In this document: in pieces, positions 35,726 through 43,997 of the stretch
Numbering within the stretch: position 1 is the stretch's first letter
How the letters are laid out: each line of letters opens with the position of its first letter
Assembly: GCA_964646755.1 (NCBI GenBank)
Contig: CAZYIE010000001.1
Span: forward strand, 166,066-230,065
DNA: 64,000 nt
Direction: 5' to 3'
Source of the DNA: MVRV01 sp964646755
GTDB taxonomy: Bacteria; Desulfobacterota; Syntrophia; Syntrophales; Smithellaceae
Made by a program: the position numbers and the translations under genes
Notes under the pieces: generated by a model
Seen by the model: the letters and a program-made list of their open reading frames with translations, nothing else
What the model was told of the DNA's origin: nothing
Database searches by the model: none

Positions 35726-36862
35726 TTATAAGATTATTTTGCTGATAATTTCCTTCAGAATCTCGGTTGTTCCGCCGCCGATGCTCAGAACACGGGAGTC
35801 GCGATAAAGGCGCTCCACAAGATATTCCCGTGCGTACCCATAACCGCCATGAATCTGGACAGCGTCAAAGACAACTTTATCGCACATTTCGCAGGCAAAA
35901 TTCTTAGCCATCGAAACTTCCTTGGCCACATTCCTGCCCTGCTGCATCAATGCCGCCACGCGATAGTTATATTCCCTGGTAATTTCGACTCTTGTAGCCA
36001 TATCAACCAGTTTATGCCGGATAGTCTGAAATCCGGACAGAGTGTTTCCAAAGGCTTCTCGCGCCTTGGCATATTTGATTGACTCCTCAAGCGCGAGTTG
36101 AGCAATGGAATGGGCTTCCACGGCCAGGGTCAGACGCTCACTGATGAAGTTGGCCATTATACCCTTGAAGCCGTCACCTTCTTTACCGATCAGGTTCTTG
36201 ACCGGAACGCGGCAATCCTCGAAGCTCAGTTCCGCTGTATCTGAACTGTTCCAGCCCATTTTACGGATCTTCTTGGCAACCTTGAATCCGGGGCTTGCAG
36301 AATCGATCATCAAAAGGCTGACACCCTTATTGCCTGGTCCGCCGGTGCGCACCGCCGTCGTCACAAAATTAGCCCGGCAACCGCTGGTAATAAAGGTCTT
36401 GGCGCCGTTGACGACATAAAAGTCGCCATCTCTGACCGCCCGTGTGCGGATATTGGCTACATCCGACCCCGCATCAGGCTCGGTAATTCCCAGAGCCGCA
36501 ATCTTCACACCTGCCAGAACGGGAACCAGAAACTCCTGTTTTTGCTCTTTAGTTCCCAAATTCAATACGGGCGGAATCGCGATTGTATGGCTGCAAATCC
36601 CGCTGAACAAGCCCAGTGAGCCGCAGCTCAAGAATTCCTCGACAAAAGCAATGAACATGAACTTATCGCATGGTGTTCCGCCGTACTCTTCCGGAAACTG
36701 CAAACCCATAAATCCGGCATCTCCGCATTTCTTGTACATCTCAACAGGAAATATCTCCTCATCTTCCCATTCTTCCAAATGAGGTTTTATTTCTTTTTCA
36801 ACAAACTTTCTGACACTGCTTCTGAATATTTTGTGTTCTTCTCCGAAATAATCATCACTCAT
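35726..36862 (-). CDS. Acyl-CoA dehydrogenase (2)
   Basis: 378-residue FAD acyl-CoA dehydrogenase, paralogous to the gene at 33308. Motifs: LGITEPDAGSDVANIRTRAV near residue 130, NGAKTFITSG, RKMGWNSSDTAELSFEDCRVP, QIHGGYGYAREYLVERLYRDSRVLSIGGGTTEI with the Glu in GTTEI. Its substrate range cannot be read from sequence. It lies 75 bases upstream of the thiolase gene and downstream of the DUF35 genes on the same strand. Confidence 0.93.
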   Translation of the reverse strand: MSDDYFGEEHKIFRSSVRKFVEKEIKPHLEEWEDEEIFPVEMYKKCGDAGFMGLQFPEEYGGTPCDKFMFIAFVEEFLSCGSLGLFSGICSHTIAIPPVLNLGTKEQKQEFLVPVLAGVKIAALGITEPDAGSDVANIRTRAVRDGDFYVVNGAKTFITSGCRANFVTTAVRTGGPGNKGVSLLMIDSASPGFKVAKKIRKMGWNSSDTAELSFEDCRVPVKNLIGKEGDGFKGIMANFISERLTLAVEAHSIAQLALEESIKYAKAREAFGNTLSGFQTIRHKLVDMATRVEITREYNYRVAALMQQGRNVAKEVSMAKNFACEMCDKVVFDAVQIHGGYGYAREYLVERLYRDSRVLSIGGGTTEILKEIISKIIL

Positions 36863-36949
36863 ACATTTCTCCTGATGACCCCTCTGGTCGTAACAAACCG
36901 GACCGCATGAAGTTATATCTCTAATGCGTAGTTATATTCTAAGTTATCC

Positions 36950-37411
36950 CTATAACGGCCCAAAATGATCAATATCCCGCAAAGTGTTGGTTGTTTCGCT
37001 TGCAAACACAGCCTTAACCCGCATACCGATTGCTACTTCGGCGGGATCGATTCCCTCAACGATGTGGACAAACGGCGTATCGGCTCCATCTACCTTGATC
37101 ATTGCCAGGATATACGGCGCACTTCTTGGCAGATGTCGGCTGTTGTAACCGACAACAGTAAAATTTGTAATCACACCTTCATTGGAAACACTGACCCAAT
37201 TCTCATCGAGTTTTTCCATGCATCGTTCGCAATACTCCCGCGGCGGGACATATACTTTGTTGCAAGAGTTGCATTTTACTCCCATGATCTTGTGATCATC
37301 ACGCAGGGAAATGATAAATTTTGAACCTAATCTTCCCGCAAAGTATGTGTTTGGCAAGGCCATTTTGCCTTCCACGACGAAGCAGTCTTCGGTGCCTGCA
37401 TTGTTAGACAT
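36950..37411 (-). CDS. DUF35 Zn-ribbon/OB-fold protein
   Basis: 153 residues. A rubredoxin-like zinc ribbon (CNSCNKVYVPPREYCERC, two CxxC pairs) is followed by an OB-fold (VSNEGVITNFTVVGYNSR, then IDPAEVAIGMRVKAVFASE). Such DUF35 proteins pair with thiolase-fold enzymes, for example in the steroid side-chain aldolase and in HMG-CoA-type synthase contexts, where they bind acyl-CoA. I start at 37411, which has GGAGGAAGAAAA upstream; the longer in-frame extension has an Arg-rich, non-family composition. Confidence 0.85.
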   Translation of the reverse strand: MSNNAGTEDCFVVEGKMALPNTYFAGRLGSKFIISLRDDHKIMGVKCNSCNKVYVPPREYCERCMEKLDENWVSVSNEGVITNFTVVGYNSRHLPRSAPYILAMIKVDGADTPFVHIVEGIDPAEVAIGMRVKAVFASETTNTLRDIDHFGPL

Positions 37412-37427
37412 GTTTTTTCTTCCTCCT

Positions 37428-38261
37428 TCAGTCGACAATCTCAAAATACAGAAGATCCTTAAAGCTGCCAGTCGTGTGTTCGGCCCAAACCGGTCTGACC
37501 CGCGAGCCCTTCTGGAGACGTAAAAAATCCTCTTTTTTGATCTCATGGTTTAAGCTTTCGGTAGGAGATGACCCGTCGAGCACCATAAAGAACGATGCAT
37601 AGGGTGTCTCCCGGACTTTACCTGTCAGGGGGTCGGGACTGGCATAGAAGACTTTATCTATCGCCGTTACGGTCGCTTCCGGTCCCACTTCAATGAATTC
37701 CGGACAAACGACCCGACAGTCCGCGCAGATTTCGCGCGGCGGGATCTGAGTGCGGCCGCACTGCGGACATTTGTTTGCCATAAATTTTTTCTCTTTCAAG
37801 CCTTTGAACCAGCGCCCCATGACAGGCCCGGTGGCAAAACGCTGTGCCACACTGGTGACTACGGAGAGGCGAAGGAGCTCTTCACTTTGCTGGCTATCAG
37901 TTGTCGGGACGGCACAAAAAGCACGAAACACTTTCGGCAGAACCGAGCTCATCAGCAATGCGTCTCCTTTGATCGATAATTTCCCTGAGGCCAGGGCTTC
38001 ATCGGCTGTGATTTTCCCCAGGTTAATCCCGGCAAATGTTTCAGCGTCTGTTGCAATAACAACATTGCATTTATCAAGAGTTCCTGTTCCTTTTTCTAAT
38101 TTCATTTTTCCATTATCTATCAACAGCTGCCATGCACCACCGCCCGTGCCGTATATTTTGTATCCGATTGTGGCGGCAACACCTTGAGCTCTATCCGAAA
38201 GAAAACGCGATTCCATAGAATCGAATATCTCTTCAATACTTATCCCGTAATGCTCAGCCAT
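37428..38261 (-). CDS. SCP2 domain fused to DUF35 Zn-ribbon/OB-fold protein
   Basis: 277 residues. Residues 1-120 are SCP2-like (sterol carrier): TIGYKIYGTGGGAWQLLIDNGKMKLEKG then CNVVIATDAETFAGINLGKITADEALASGKLSIKGDALLM. Residues 150-275 are DUF35: KCPQCGRTQIPPREICADC (zinc ribbon), then an OB-fold with SRVRPVWAEHTTGSF. The fusion couples a lipid-binding domain to an acyl-CoA-binding one, supporting a bulky hydrophobic substrate. It lies 16 bases upstream of the stand-alone DUF35 gene and just after the two thiolase-like genes. Confidence 0.83.
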   Translation of the reverse strand: MAEHYGISIEEIFDSMESRFLSDRAQGVAATIGYKIYGTGGGAWQLLIDNGKMKLEKGTGTLDKCNVVIATDAETFAGINLGKITADEALASGKLSIKGDALLMSSVLPKVFRAFCAVPTTDSQQSEELLRLSVVTSVAQRFATGPVMGRWFKGLKEKKFMANKCPQCGRTQIPPREICADCRVVCPEFIEVGPEATVTAIDKVFYASPDPLTGKVRETPYASFFMVLDGSSPTESLNHEIKKEDFLRLQKGSRVRPVWAEHTTGSFKDLLYFEIVD

Positions 38262-38270
38262 TCATTCCCC

Positions 38271-39455
38271 CTACCAATTCAAATTTTTTTCAAGCATCAT
38301 CAATGTTGTCCACAATGTGCCGCCGAAGCCCGAAGCCAACGCATGCCTGACCTCTTTTTTGATCTGATGTCCGCCGGCATTACCCCTGATTTGGAGAGCC
38401 GCTTCGGCCACCCTCAGCATGGCGGTCGCTCCTATCGGGTTGCTGGCGATGACACCGCCGGAGGGATTGACCGGTAGTTGCCCTTCCATATCAAATGCGC
38501 CTTCCTCAAGCAGCCGAATGTGCTGATCGTCTTTGAGCAGCAGAAAATCTCTAAGCCAGTCTATACCCCACCATGCGTTGGGATCGTACATTTCAAAAAC
38601 GTCGAAGTAATCCAAGGGATCTGTAACTCCGTTGCGCTCAAAGAGCTTGCGGGCAGCGTAACGCTGGGTCTTCTCCGGCCGGACAAAACCGAAGTTATTA
38701 AAAGACTCTTCCCGATGAACTGTTATATGATCCCGGATCCAGACAGGTTTGCAGTTGAGCCCACGGGCCTTTTCTTCCGACATGAAAATCATAACGCAAG
38801 CGCCATCGCTCTGTGAACACATGTGAATCAGGGTCAGGTCACCAACCAATACAGGTGACTTGTCCATGAGAGACTGCATCTGTTCATATTCCAGACCAAG
38901 TGTGCGGTGTGCATGATGATTCAAGCAAGCATGCTTGTCCATCATGATGCGGTATTGCATGGCTGCTTTTTTGCTTCTTTCCTCGCCGAATTCGTCGATA
39001 ACGATTGAGGCGGATGTTCCGGAAAGTGCGCCGGTTTGAATATTGCGAAACCATAAGGGGTCAGCCATATTGGTAATGCCTCCGGTGGTATTGCCTTCCT
39101 GGAGTTTCTCAAAGCCAATTGCCATAACCACGTCGTAAACACCGGAAGCAACCAGGTTATCCGCAGCACAAACAAGGGTAGCGCCGGTGGTGCCGCCGGT
39201 GGTAATCCGCAGTTCTTCTTTTCCATAAGCACCTGAACCTAGAACGTGCCACAAATCAGGCTGATGAACCATTTCGAACAATTCCATGTTCCCGTGTACA
39301 ACGCACTCTATATCGTCTCGCGACAAACGGGCATCAGCCAGAGCAAGCCGCACGGCTTCATTGATCATCTCAACCTGATTCTGATTTTCTTTATGACTCG
39401 ACAGTTCGGTTTGTCCGATGCCAATTATTCCTACATTTCTATTTTTTTTGCCCAT
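38271..39455 (-). CDS. Thiolase-fold protein (SCP-x/lipid-transfer type) 1
   Basis: 394 residues of the thiolase superfamily: NVGIIGIGQTELSSHKENQNQVEM at the start, a middle dimer region TTGGTTGATLVCAADNLVASGVYDVVMAIGFEKL, and the C-terminal SGGVIASNPIGATAMLRVAEAALQI. The nucleophile position holds GTT rather than Cys, and the usual GHP near the end is SNP, so the Cys-His pair of classical thiolases is not visible. Ltp2-type aldolases lack the classical pair as well and partner with DUF35 proteins. Classical thiolase activity is therefore doubtful. Confidence 0.82.
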   Translation of the reverse strand: MGKKNRNVGIIGIGQTELSSHKENQNQVEMINEAVRLALADARLSRDDIECVVHGNMELFEMVHQPDLWHVLGSGAYGKEELRITTGGTTGATLVCAADNLVASGVYDVVMAIGFEKLQEGNTTGGITNMADPLWFRNIQTGALSGTSASIVIDEFGEERSKKAAMQYRIMMDKHACLNHHAHRTLGLEYEQMQSLMDKSPVLVGDLTLIHMCSQSDGACVMIFMSEEKARGLNCKPVWIRDHITVHREESFNNFGFVRPEKTQRYAARKLFERNGVTDPLDYFDVFEMYDPNAWWGIDWLRDFLLLKDDQHIRLLEEGAFDMEGQLPVNPSGGVIASNPIGATAMLRVAEAALQIRGNAGGHQIKKEVRHALASGFGGTLWTTLMMLEKNLNW

Positions 39456-39468
39456 CTTGCATTCCCTT

Positions 39469-40611
39469 TCAGCTTTCCAGAACCATTACAGTATGAAACT
39501 GTCCCGCACCGCCAGTCGTGCTCTGTACCAAGGCACGGCTAACATTTTTTATTTGCCTTTCCCCCGCTTTACCTTTGAGCTGAAGCACTGCCTCAGCCGC
39601 CCTATAAAGGCCTCCGATTATCAGTGGATTGCCGGCCAGCATACCGCCCGATAGGTTGACATTATGTTTCTCCGGTCCAGACTCTTCTATGAATTCCGGC
39701 CCTTTGCCGTCATCACATATCCCCAGCCCTTCCAGCCACATAGGCTGCTGATAAGCATAACAATCCATGACTTCGATCAGGCCGAATGAATCCTTCGGAT
39801 TCTGAATTCCCGCCCTGAGGTATGCGCGTTTAGCTGCATTTTTAAGGGCGAAATTGCTGGCAAGATCCCGGTCGCCCATGAAATAGCTGTCCATACAGTT
39901 TCCAAAGCCGGTGATCCATACTGGATGATCCGTAAATTCCGCAGCTCGTTCTTCTGACGCCAATAGAAATGCCACAGCGCCATCGGAAACAGGGTAAACA
40001 TGAAGGCTCCTCAAAGGATTGCACACCATGGGTGAGGCCAGTACTTTGCCAATTTCCAACTGCTTGGATTTATTGGCATTGGGGTTTCGGGCAGCGCACT
40101 GTCTCGCGCGCACGACGACTCGCGCCATCTGCTCCTGGGTCAGTCCAGTCTTTTCCATATAGGCTCGGGCCTGCAACCCTGCAGCATTGAGATAATCCAA
40201 ACCCAGCGGCCGTCCGTAAAAAGGATCGTAGGCCAGGTTGGTAATCATGTCCCTGGACTCGCTTTGCGACTCCTTGGAATGCCCCGCTACATAGATGACG
40301 TCGTCATGCCCGGAAAGAATCATCGTAGCTGCATAGATCAAGGCATTCAGACCGTCCTGAGCCACTTTTTCTTCCCCTCGGTACTGCGCCCCGACGACGT
40401 CAGTCATCCCGTTATCCGAAATCGTCCGGGCGTCAAATATGTCGTCTGAACAGGTTACGATATTGCGCACACCTGTGTTTTCATCAAAGTTAAAACCGCT
40501 CTGCGCCTGAATATCCTGAAGGAGATCCAGAAGCATGCCCTGGAAGCGTTTATACCAAATATCCTCTTCACATTTGTGTTGTGCTACTGCACAAATTGCC
40601 ACTTTTTTCAT
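39469..40611 (-). CDS. Thiolase-fold protein (SCP-x/lipid-transfer type) 2
   Basis: 380 residues, paralogous in plan to its downstream neighbour 13 bases away: KVAICAVAQHKCEEDIWYKRF start, GEEKVAQDGLNALIYAATMILSGHDDVIYVAG at the nucleophile region (no Cys in the usual place), and SGGMLAGNPLIIGGLYRAAEAVLQLKG near the end (GNP instead of GHP). Two such proteins in tandem suggest a heteromeric complex. I start at 40611, where GGAG sits 7 bases upstream; the ATG four codons earlier contains that site. Confidence 0.8.
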   Translation of the reverse strand: MKKVAICAVAQHKCEEDIWYKRFQGMLLDLLQDIQAQSGFNFDENTGVRNIVTCSDDIFDARTISDNGMTDVVGAQYRGEEKVAQDGLNALIYAATMILSGHDDVIYVAGHSKESQSESRDMITNLAYDPFYGRPLGLDYLNAAGLQARAYMEKTGLTQEQMARVVVRARQCAARNPNANKSKQLEIGKVLASPMVCNPLRSLHVYPVSDGAVAFLLASEERAAEFTDHPVWITGFGNCMDSYFMGDRDLASNFALKNAAKRAYLRAGIQNPKDSFGLIEVMDCYAYQQPMWLEGLGICDDGKGPEFIEESGPEKHNVNLSGGMLAGNPLIIGGLYRAAEAVLQLKGKAGERQIKNVSRALVQSTTGGAGQFHTVMVLES

Positions 40612-40663
40612 AAACAACTCCATTTATGCTTCATTAATTAGCCATGTGGGTCATTAATCGCTT

Positions 40664-42184
40664 TTACCGGAACCCGAAATCTTTTCCCAGAATATCGCCC
40701 GCACAGATCATGCCGGAAACAATGGCGCAGTCCATGGCAACACCATAGCCCCTAGCTGTATCTCCCGCAAAATAAAGGCCCTTGACATATTCCGATTTGA
40801 CCGGAACTTTCTGTGTTCCTGCTTGGGAGATGCTTTTCGCCACACCTTCGAGTTTCCAGCAGACGAGGTCCATTTGCCAATCAATGCTGTCCTTGAAACC
40901 AGGATAGGTCTCTTCCATGAATTCGGGGAGGCGGGCAACAATCTTTTTAACCAGTTCCGGCGTCCTCGACTCTTTTTCTGTCAGAGGAAGATAGGCGGTG
41001 TAGAGATACTTCCCCTGCGGTGCCACGGAGGGATCCACTGCCGATTGGATGTTCCAGCAAATATAGACATCAGAGTCAAAACCCTCTGATTTAGGCAGGA
41101 CGCAGGTGTTTTTGAGGCCGATCTTCTCCTCACCCTCGGGCATGACGAGTTTATTCAGCCCAATGTAAGGGACGTAACTGCCATAACCGTACATATTCTC
41201 TATCTTGTCGGAATAGGCGGCCGGAAAATGCTCTTTATCGACAATCTTAAATGTTTGCTGAGCCGGTATATTGCTGACCACCTTGGGCGCCAGGAAGGTT
41301 TTTTCCCCTTCGGTTGTTTCAACACTTACGCCTGTAACGGCCCCGCCTTCCACCAGAACTTTCTTGGCTGTAGCATTGTAGATAATTTCTCCACCCAGCC
41401 CTTGAAATTTCCGGACTACAGCTTTCGACCACTCCATGGTGCCGTTCTCGATAAAACCGCCCACATACCCCAGAATCCCGCGCATTAGCTTGGGGCCAAA
41501 GGCGCTTTTAAAATACCGGAACATCTCACCGACTGAGATATCATTGGGATCATTGATTGTTGAAAAAAGGGTAGCCACCGAATGGAGATGATTGTAAATA
41601 ATGTCGCTTTTTGTAATACCCCTGTCTTCAGCCCATTGCTTGAAAGAAACCTTCTCCAAGGCATCAAGCTGTTCATCAGTCAGTCCATAGGCTTCACCGT
41701 AAAAGGCCAAATAGGGGATCTTCATTTCTTTGGCAATTCTCTTGAGTTCGGGGTCGATTCGAGAGCCGGCCACATCGTGATAGATTTTACCTTTGTAATA
41801 ATTGCCCCACATGCCACCATGCTTTATAACTTCCGGCAGCCCACCGATCTGCTCTTCAAAATCGAGCATGTAGCCATTTCCATTTGTGCTGATGGCATGA
41901 TAGCCGATGTCCAGAGTGTAACCATCAAGAAGACGCTTTTTAATGATTGTCTCCATGGCAGGCTTCGAATCGGCAATATAGGTATATTGCTTAGCCAGAA
42001 GCCCCTTATACCAATCCAGACCCTTGTCTGAAATTTCTTCTCCCCGAACAGATAATGCCCGCCCGCCGGGCCGGTCACACTGTTCCAGGATGAGAACTTT
42101 CAGACCTTCTTTGGCCATTAACGTTCCAACGGTTAAACCACCTACTCCGGCACCCACCACGATCGCATCATATTTATTGTCCAC
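40664..42184 (-). CDS. Phytoene desaturase-like FAD oxidoreductase
   Basis: 506 residues with an N-terminal FAD motif (DAIVVGAGVGGLTVGTLMAKEGLKVLILEQCDRPGGRALS) and a C-terminal motif (GLYFAGDTARGYGVAMDCAIVSGMICAGDIL), the layout of phytoene desaturase, carotenoid isomerase and retinol saturase relatives. Such enzymes dehydrogenate, saturate or isomerise hydrophobic polyenes. Starts with GTG at 42184 behind AGGAG. It is the first gene of the cluster and faces the divergent TetR gene, with a TTGACA / TAGTGA promoter at 42256-42284. Confidence 0.85.
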   Translation of the reverse strand: MDNKYDAIVVGAGVGGLTVGTLMAKEGLKVLILEQCDRPGGRALSVRGEEISDKGLDWYKGLLAKQYTYIADSKPAMETIIKKRLLDGYTLDIGYHAISTNGNGYMLDFEEQIGGLPEVIKHGGMWGNYYKGKIYHDVAGSRIDPELKRIAKEMKIPYLAFYGEAYGLTDEQLDALEKVSFKQWAEDRGITKSDIIYNHLHSVATLFSTINDPNDISVGEMFRYFKSAFGPKLMRGILGYVGGFIENGTMEWSKAVVRKFQGLGGEIIYNATAKKVLVEGGAVTGVSVETTEGEKTFLAPKVVSNIPAQQTFKIVDKEHFPAAYSDKIENMYGYGSYVPYIGLNKLVMPEGEEKIGLKNTCVLPKSEGFDSDVYICWNIQSAVDPSVAPQGKYLYTAYLPLTEKESRTPELVKKIVARLPEFMEETYPGFKDSIDWQMDLVCWKLEGVAKSISQAGTQKVPVKSEYVKGLYFAGDTARGYGVAMDCAIVSGMICAGDILGKDFGFR

Positions 42185-42255
42185 AGATCTACTCCTTTGG
42201 CTTATTTTATAAAAACGATGTTTCGTTTTTAAATAATTAATGATTTATTAATCAG

Positions 42256-42284
42256 TCACTACAAAAATATGATTTACTTGTCAA
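42256..42284 (-). promoter_or_regulatory. Promoter of the catabolic cluster
   Basis: On the minus strand, TTGACA (42279-42284), 17-base spacer, TAGTGA (42256-42261). The -35 box lies inside the operator-like site at 42271-42288. The start codon is 72 bases further on. Confidence 0.6.
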
Positions 42285-42288
42285 TATA
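42271..42288. promoter_or_regulatory. TetR operator-like site 1
   Basis: GATTTACTTGTCAATATA. It matches the reverse complement of site 2 (42390-42407) at 17 of 18 positions, and overlaps the -35 box of the oxidoreductase promoter. Confidence 0.65.
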
Positions 42289-42389
42289 TTAATTTGCATA
42301 TTTTAAATATATAATAATATCAAGCTATTATGCTATTTATTATGATATGTATTTATAGATTAATTAATCATTTATTTTTGATGTAATTA

Positions 42390-42407
42390 TATATTGACTA
42401 GTAAATC
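42390..42407. promoter_or_regulatory. TetR operator-like site 2
   Basis: TATATTGACTAGTAAATC. The core ATTGACTAGTAAAT is itself an imperfect palindrome centred on ACTAGT (12 of 14 positions). It overlaps the -35 box of the TetR gene in the same arrangement as site 1 does on the other strand. Confidence 0.65.
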
Positions 42408-42422
42408 GAATTATCGTATTTA
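42394..42422 (+). promoter_or_regulatory. Promoter of the TetR gene at 42446
   Basis: TTGACT (42394-42399), 17-base spacer, TATTTA (42417-42422), 24 bases before the ATG at 42446. GAAGGGAAG supplies the ribosome site. Confidence 0.6.
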
Positions 42423-42445
42423 AGTAAAGAAGGGAAGATAGACAA

Positions 42446-43042
42446 ATGAATAACAACGATAAGGAAAAAACCATTATTGAGGCGGCCTTGAAAATTTTCA
42501 GCAAAAAGGGCTATACCAATGCACGAATGGCGGATATTGCCGAGGAGGCCGCGATGTCCTACGGATCCTTGTATCATTACTACAAAAGCAAGGATGCGCT
42601 CTTTGACATAATTGTTGACGAATGGTGGACAGGGCTTTTCACTGAATTAGAGAAAATTCAAACCAGCGCAGCCGCCACCAAGGATAAACTAGAATCCATT
42701 GTAATATATCTGCTGGACATGTACGCAACAAATCCCAATCTGGTGGAAATATACATTACTGAGGTATCCAGAGGTTTTATTTACCATTTTGAATCACGCG
42801 GCAAGGAAAACTTCCTCAAATTATTCTCTTTATGTGAGGAGATTATCTCTGAAGGCCAGAAGCGTGGTGATCTGCGCACGGACATAAGCGCTCGTTATCT
42901 TATGAATATTTTCCTGGGATCCATTGATTCATTTCTATCAACCATGGTTTTTGGAAAGATGAATTTAAGGGCAGCTCAGAAAGAAAAAATGATTAAAAGC
43001 ATTTTAGGCGTTTTCTTCCACGGATCAATGATATGGTACTAG
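42446..43042 (+). CDS. TetR/AcrR family regulator of the catabolic cluster
   Basis: 198 residues. Helix-turn-helix region: KEKTIIEAALKIFSKKGYTNARMADIAEEAAMSYGSLYHYYKSKDALFDIIVDEW (residues 6-60), the canonical TetR start. The C-terminal half is helical and would bind an effector; TetR proteins beside acyl-CoA genes often sense acyl-CoA. It is divergent from the large catabolic cluster, and mirror-image sites cover both -35 boxes, so it probably represses itself and the cluster. Confidence 0.9.
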   Translation: MNNNDKEKTIIEAALKIFSKKGYTNARMADIAEEAAMSYGSLYHYYKSKDALFDIIVDEWWTGLFTELEKIQTSAAATKDKLESIVIYLLDMYATNPNLVEIYITEVSRGFIYHFESRGKENFLKLFSLCEEIISEGQKRGDLRTDISARYLMNIFLGSIDSFLSTMVFGKMNLRAAQKEKMIKSILGVFFHGSMIWY

Positions 43043-43118
43043 AAATAAAATGAATACGTTAGCAGCTTTTGATTTTTTGTACTGCAAGATTAACCATAAA
43101 TATTAATTGCTGGTATTT

Positions 43119-43613
43119 TTATTTCTTTTTTGTATTTGTACCCTTCTCATAGGACTGATTCAATTGCTTCATTAATTCCTGAAATTGCTGCGTCTGATTT
43201 TTCATCATTACTGTTAAATTATCCACAATCTTTTCCGGGGCAAAGTTATCTTTATCTGGTAATTTTTTATAAGTGTTTGTAATTTTTTCGAGCATTGCAA
43301 TTTTTGCTTTCAGATCTTCGTTTTCTCTTATCAGACTTAGATGTTCTTCTTTAGGAACAACGTCGAACATCGTTAAATAAGCTTTGAAAAATTCTTTGTA
43401 TGCCTCAGACGATTTTTTGGTAAACTCAACAATATCTTCTCCGTTCATTTTCTCCGGATTCTGCCAACCAAACGCTTTAAAGAATGATTTCATAAATGGA
43501 TTGTCAGCCCCGATAGTTTGTCCAATAATTTTATTCATGTCTTCCAATTGCTGCTGGCTATGGGCGGCATTCAAAAAAGCTCGCCCTAAAAATTCGAGTA
43601 TGTTCTTATCCAT
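43119..43613 (-). CDS. Coiled-coil protein of the PHA granule locus, possibly PhaE/PhaR-subunit-like
   Basis: 164 residues without signal or membrane segment. MDKNILEFLGRAFLNAAHSQQQLEDMNKIIGQ and SLIRENEDLKAKIAMLEKITNTYKKL are helical and coiled-coil-like; the C-terminus is Lys-rich. Small subunits of class III/IV PHA synthases (PhaE, PhaR) look similar in general character, but I see no diagnostic motif. Its presence next to phasins and PhaR suggests granule association or synthase activation. I start at the ATG at 43613 (MDKN) with GGGAG upstream; an in-frame TTG earlier is weaker. Confidence 0.7.
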   Translation of the reverse strand: MDKNILEFLGRAFLNAAHSQQQLEDMNKIIGQTIGADNPFMKSFFKAFGWQNPEKMNGEDIVEFTKKSSEAYKEFFKAYLTMFDVVPKEEHLSLIRENEDLKAKIAMLEKITNTYKKLPDKDNFAPEKIVDNLTVMMKNQTQQFQELMKQLNQSYEKGTNTKKK

Positions 43614-43658
43614 ATTGTAATAAACTCCCAATATATTTAGGCAGAGACTATTAATTTT

Positions 43659-43698
43659 GCCAACCTGCGCCGCTGCACTTCGCAGGGGACAGGTTGGC
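43659..43698. repeat. 9-bp inverted repeat downstream of the phasin genes
   Basis: GCCAACCTG (43659-43667) and CAGGTTGGC (43690-43698) with a GC-rich centre that contains an alternative CCTGCG / CGCAGG pairing. It lies between the third phasin stop and the coiled-coil gene, and may end or attenuate the phasin transcript; no U run follows on the minus strand. Confidence 0.5.
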
Positions 43699-43717
43699 TC
43701 CGGTATGCACGGGAAAT

Positions 43718-43978
43718 CTATTTGACAGCAAAAAAGGATTCTACTTTTTTGAAACTTTCATCGGCTGCTACTTTGAGGTCATTACGGCCTTTTTTATAAC
43801 TCTTAATCCAGTCAGATACAGCTTTTTTACCCTCTTCCGGCATCATAGAATTTTTTTCAATGACGGCATTAACCATTTTTTCCGTTTGATCTTGTAGTAC
43901 TGCCATGGCTTCAAACGAATTATCAAATGCTGTCTTACTGAAATCAATCATCTGCTTTGCAATTTGTTTCGGTTCCAT
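43718..43978 (-). CDS. Phasin family protein 3 (short)
   Basis: 86 residues, MEPKQIAKQMIDFSKTAFDNSFEAMAVLQDQTEKMVNAVIEKN then PEEGKKAVSDWIKSYKKGRNDLKVAADESFKKVESFF. This is the phasin pattern: amphipathic helices, AFDNSF near residue 17 and a PEEGKKA turn. It coats PHA granule surfaces. Start at 43978 follows TAGGAGGAAG; the longer frame upstream overlaps phasin 2 and is not used. It is the shortest of three tandem paralogues. Confidence 0.85.
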   Translation of the reverse strand: MEPKQIAKQMIDFSKTAFDNSFEAMAVLQDQTEKMVNAVIEKNSMMPEEGKKAVSDWIKSYKKGRNDLKVAADESFKKVESFFAVK

Positions 43979-43997
43979 TTTCTTCCTCCTAAATTTT

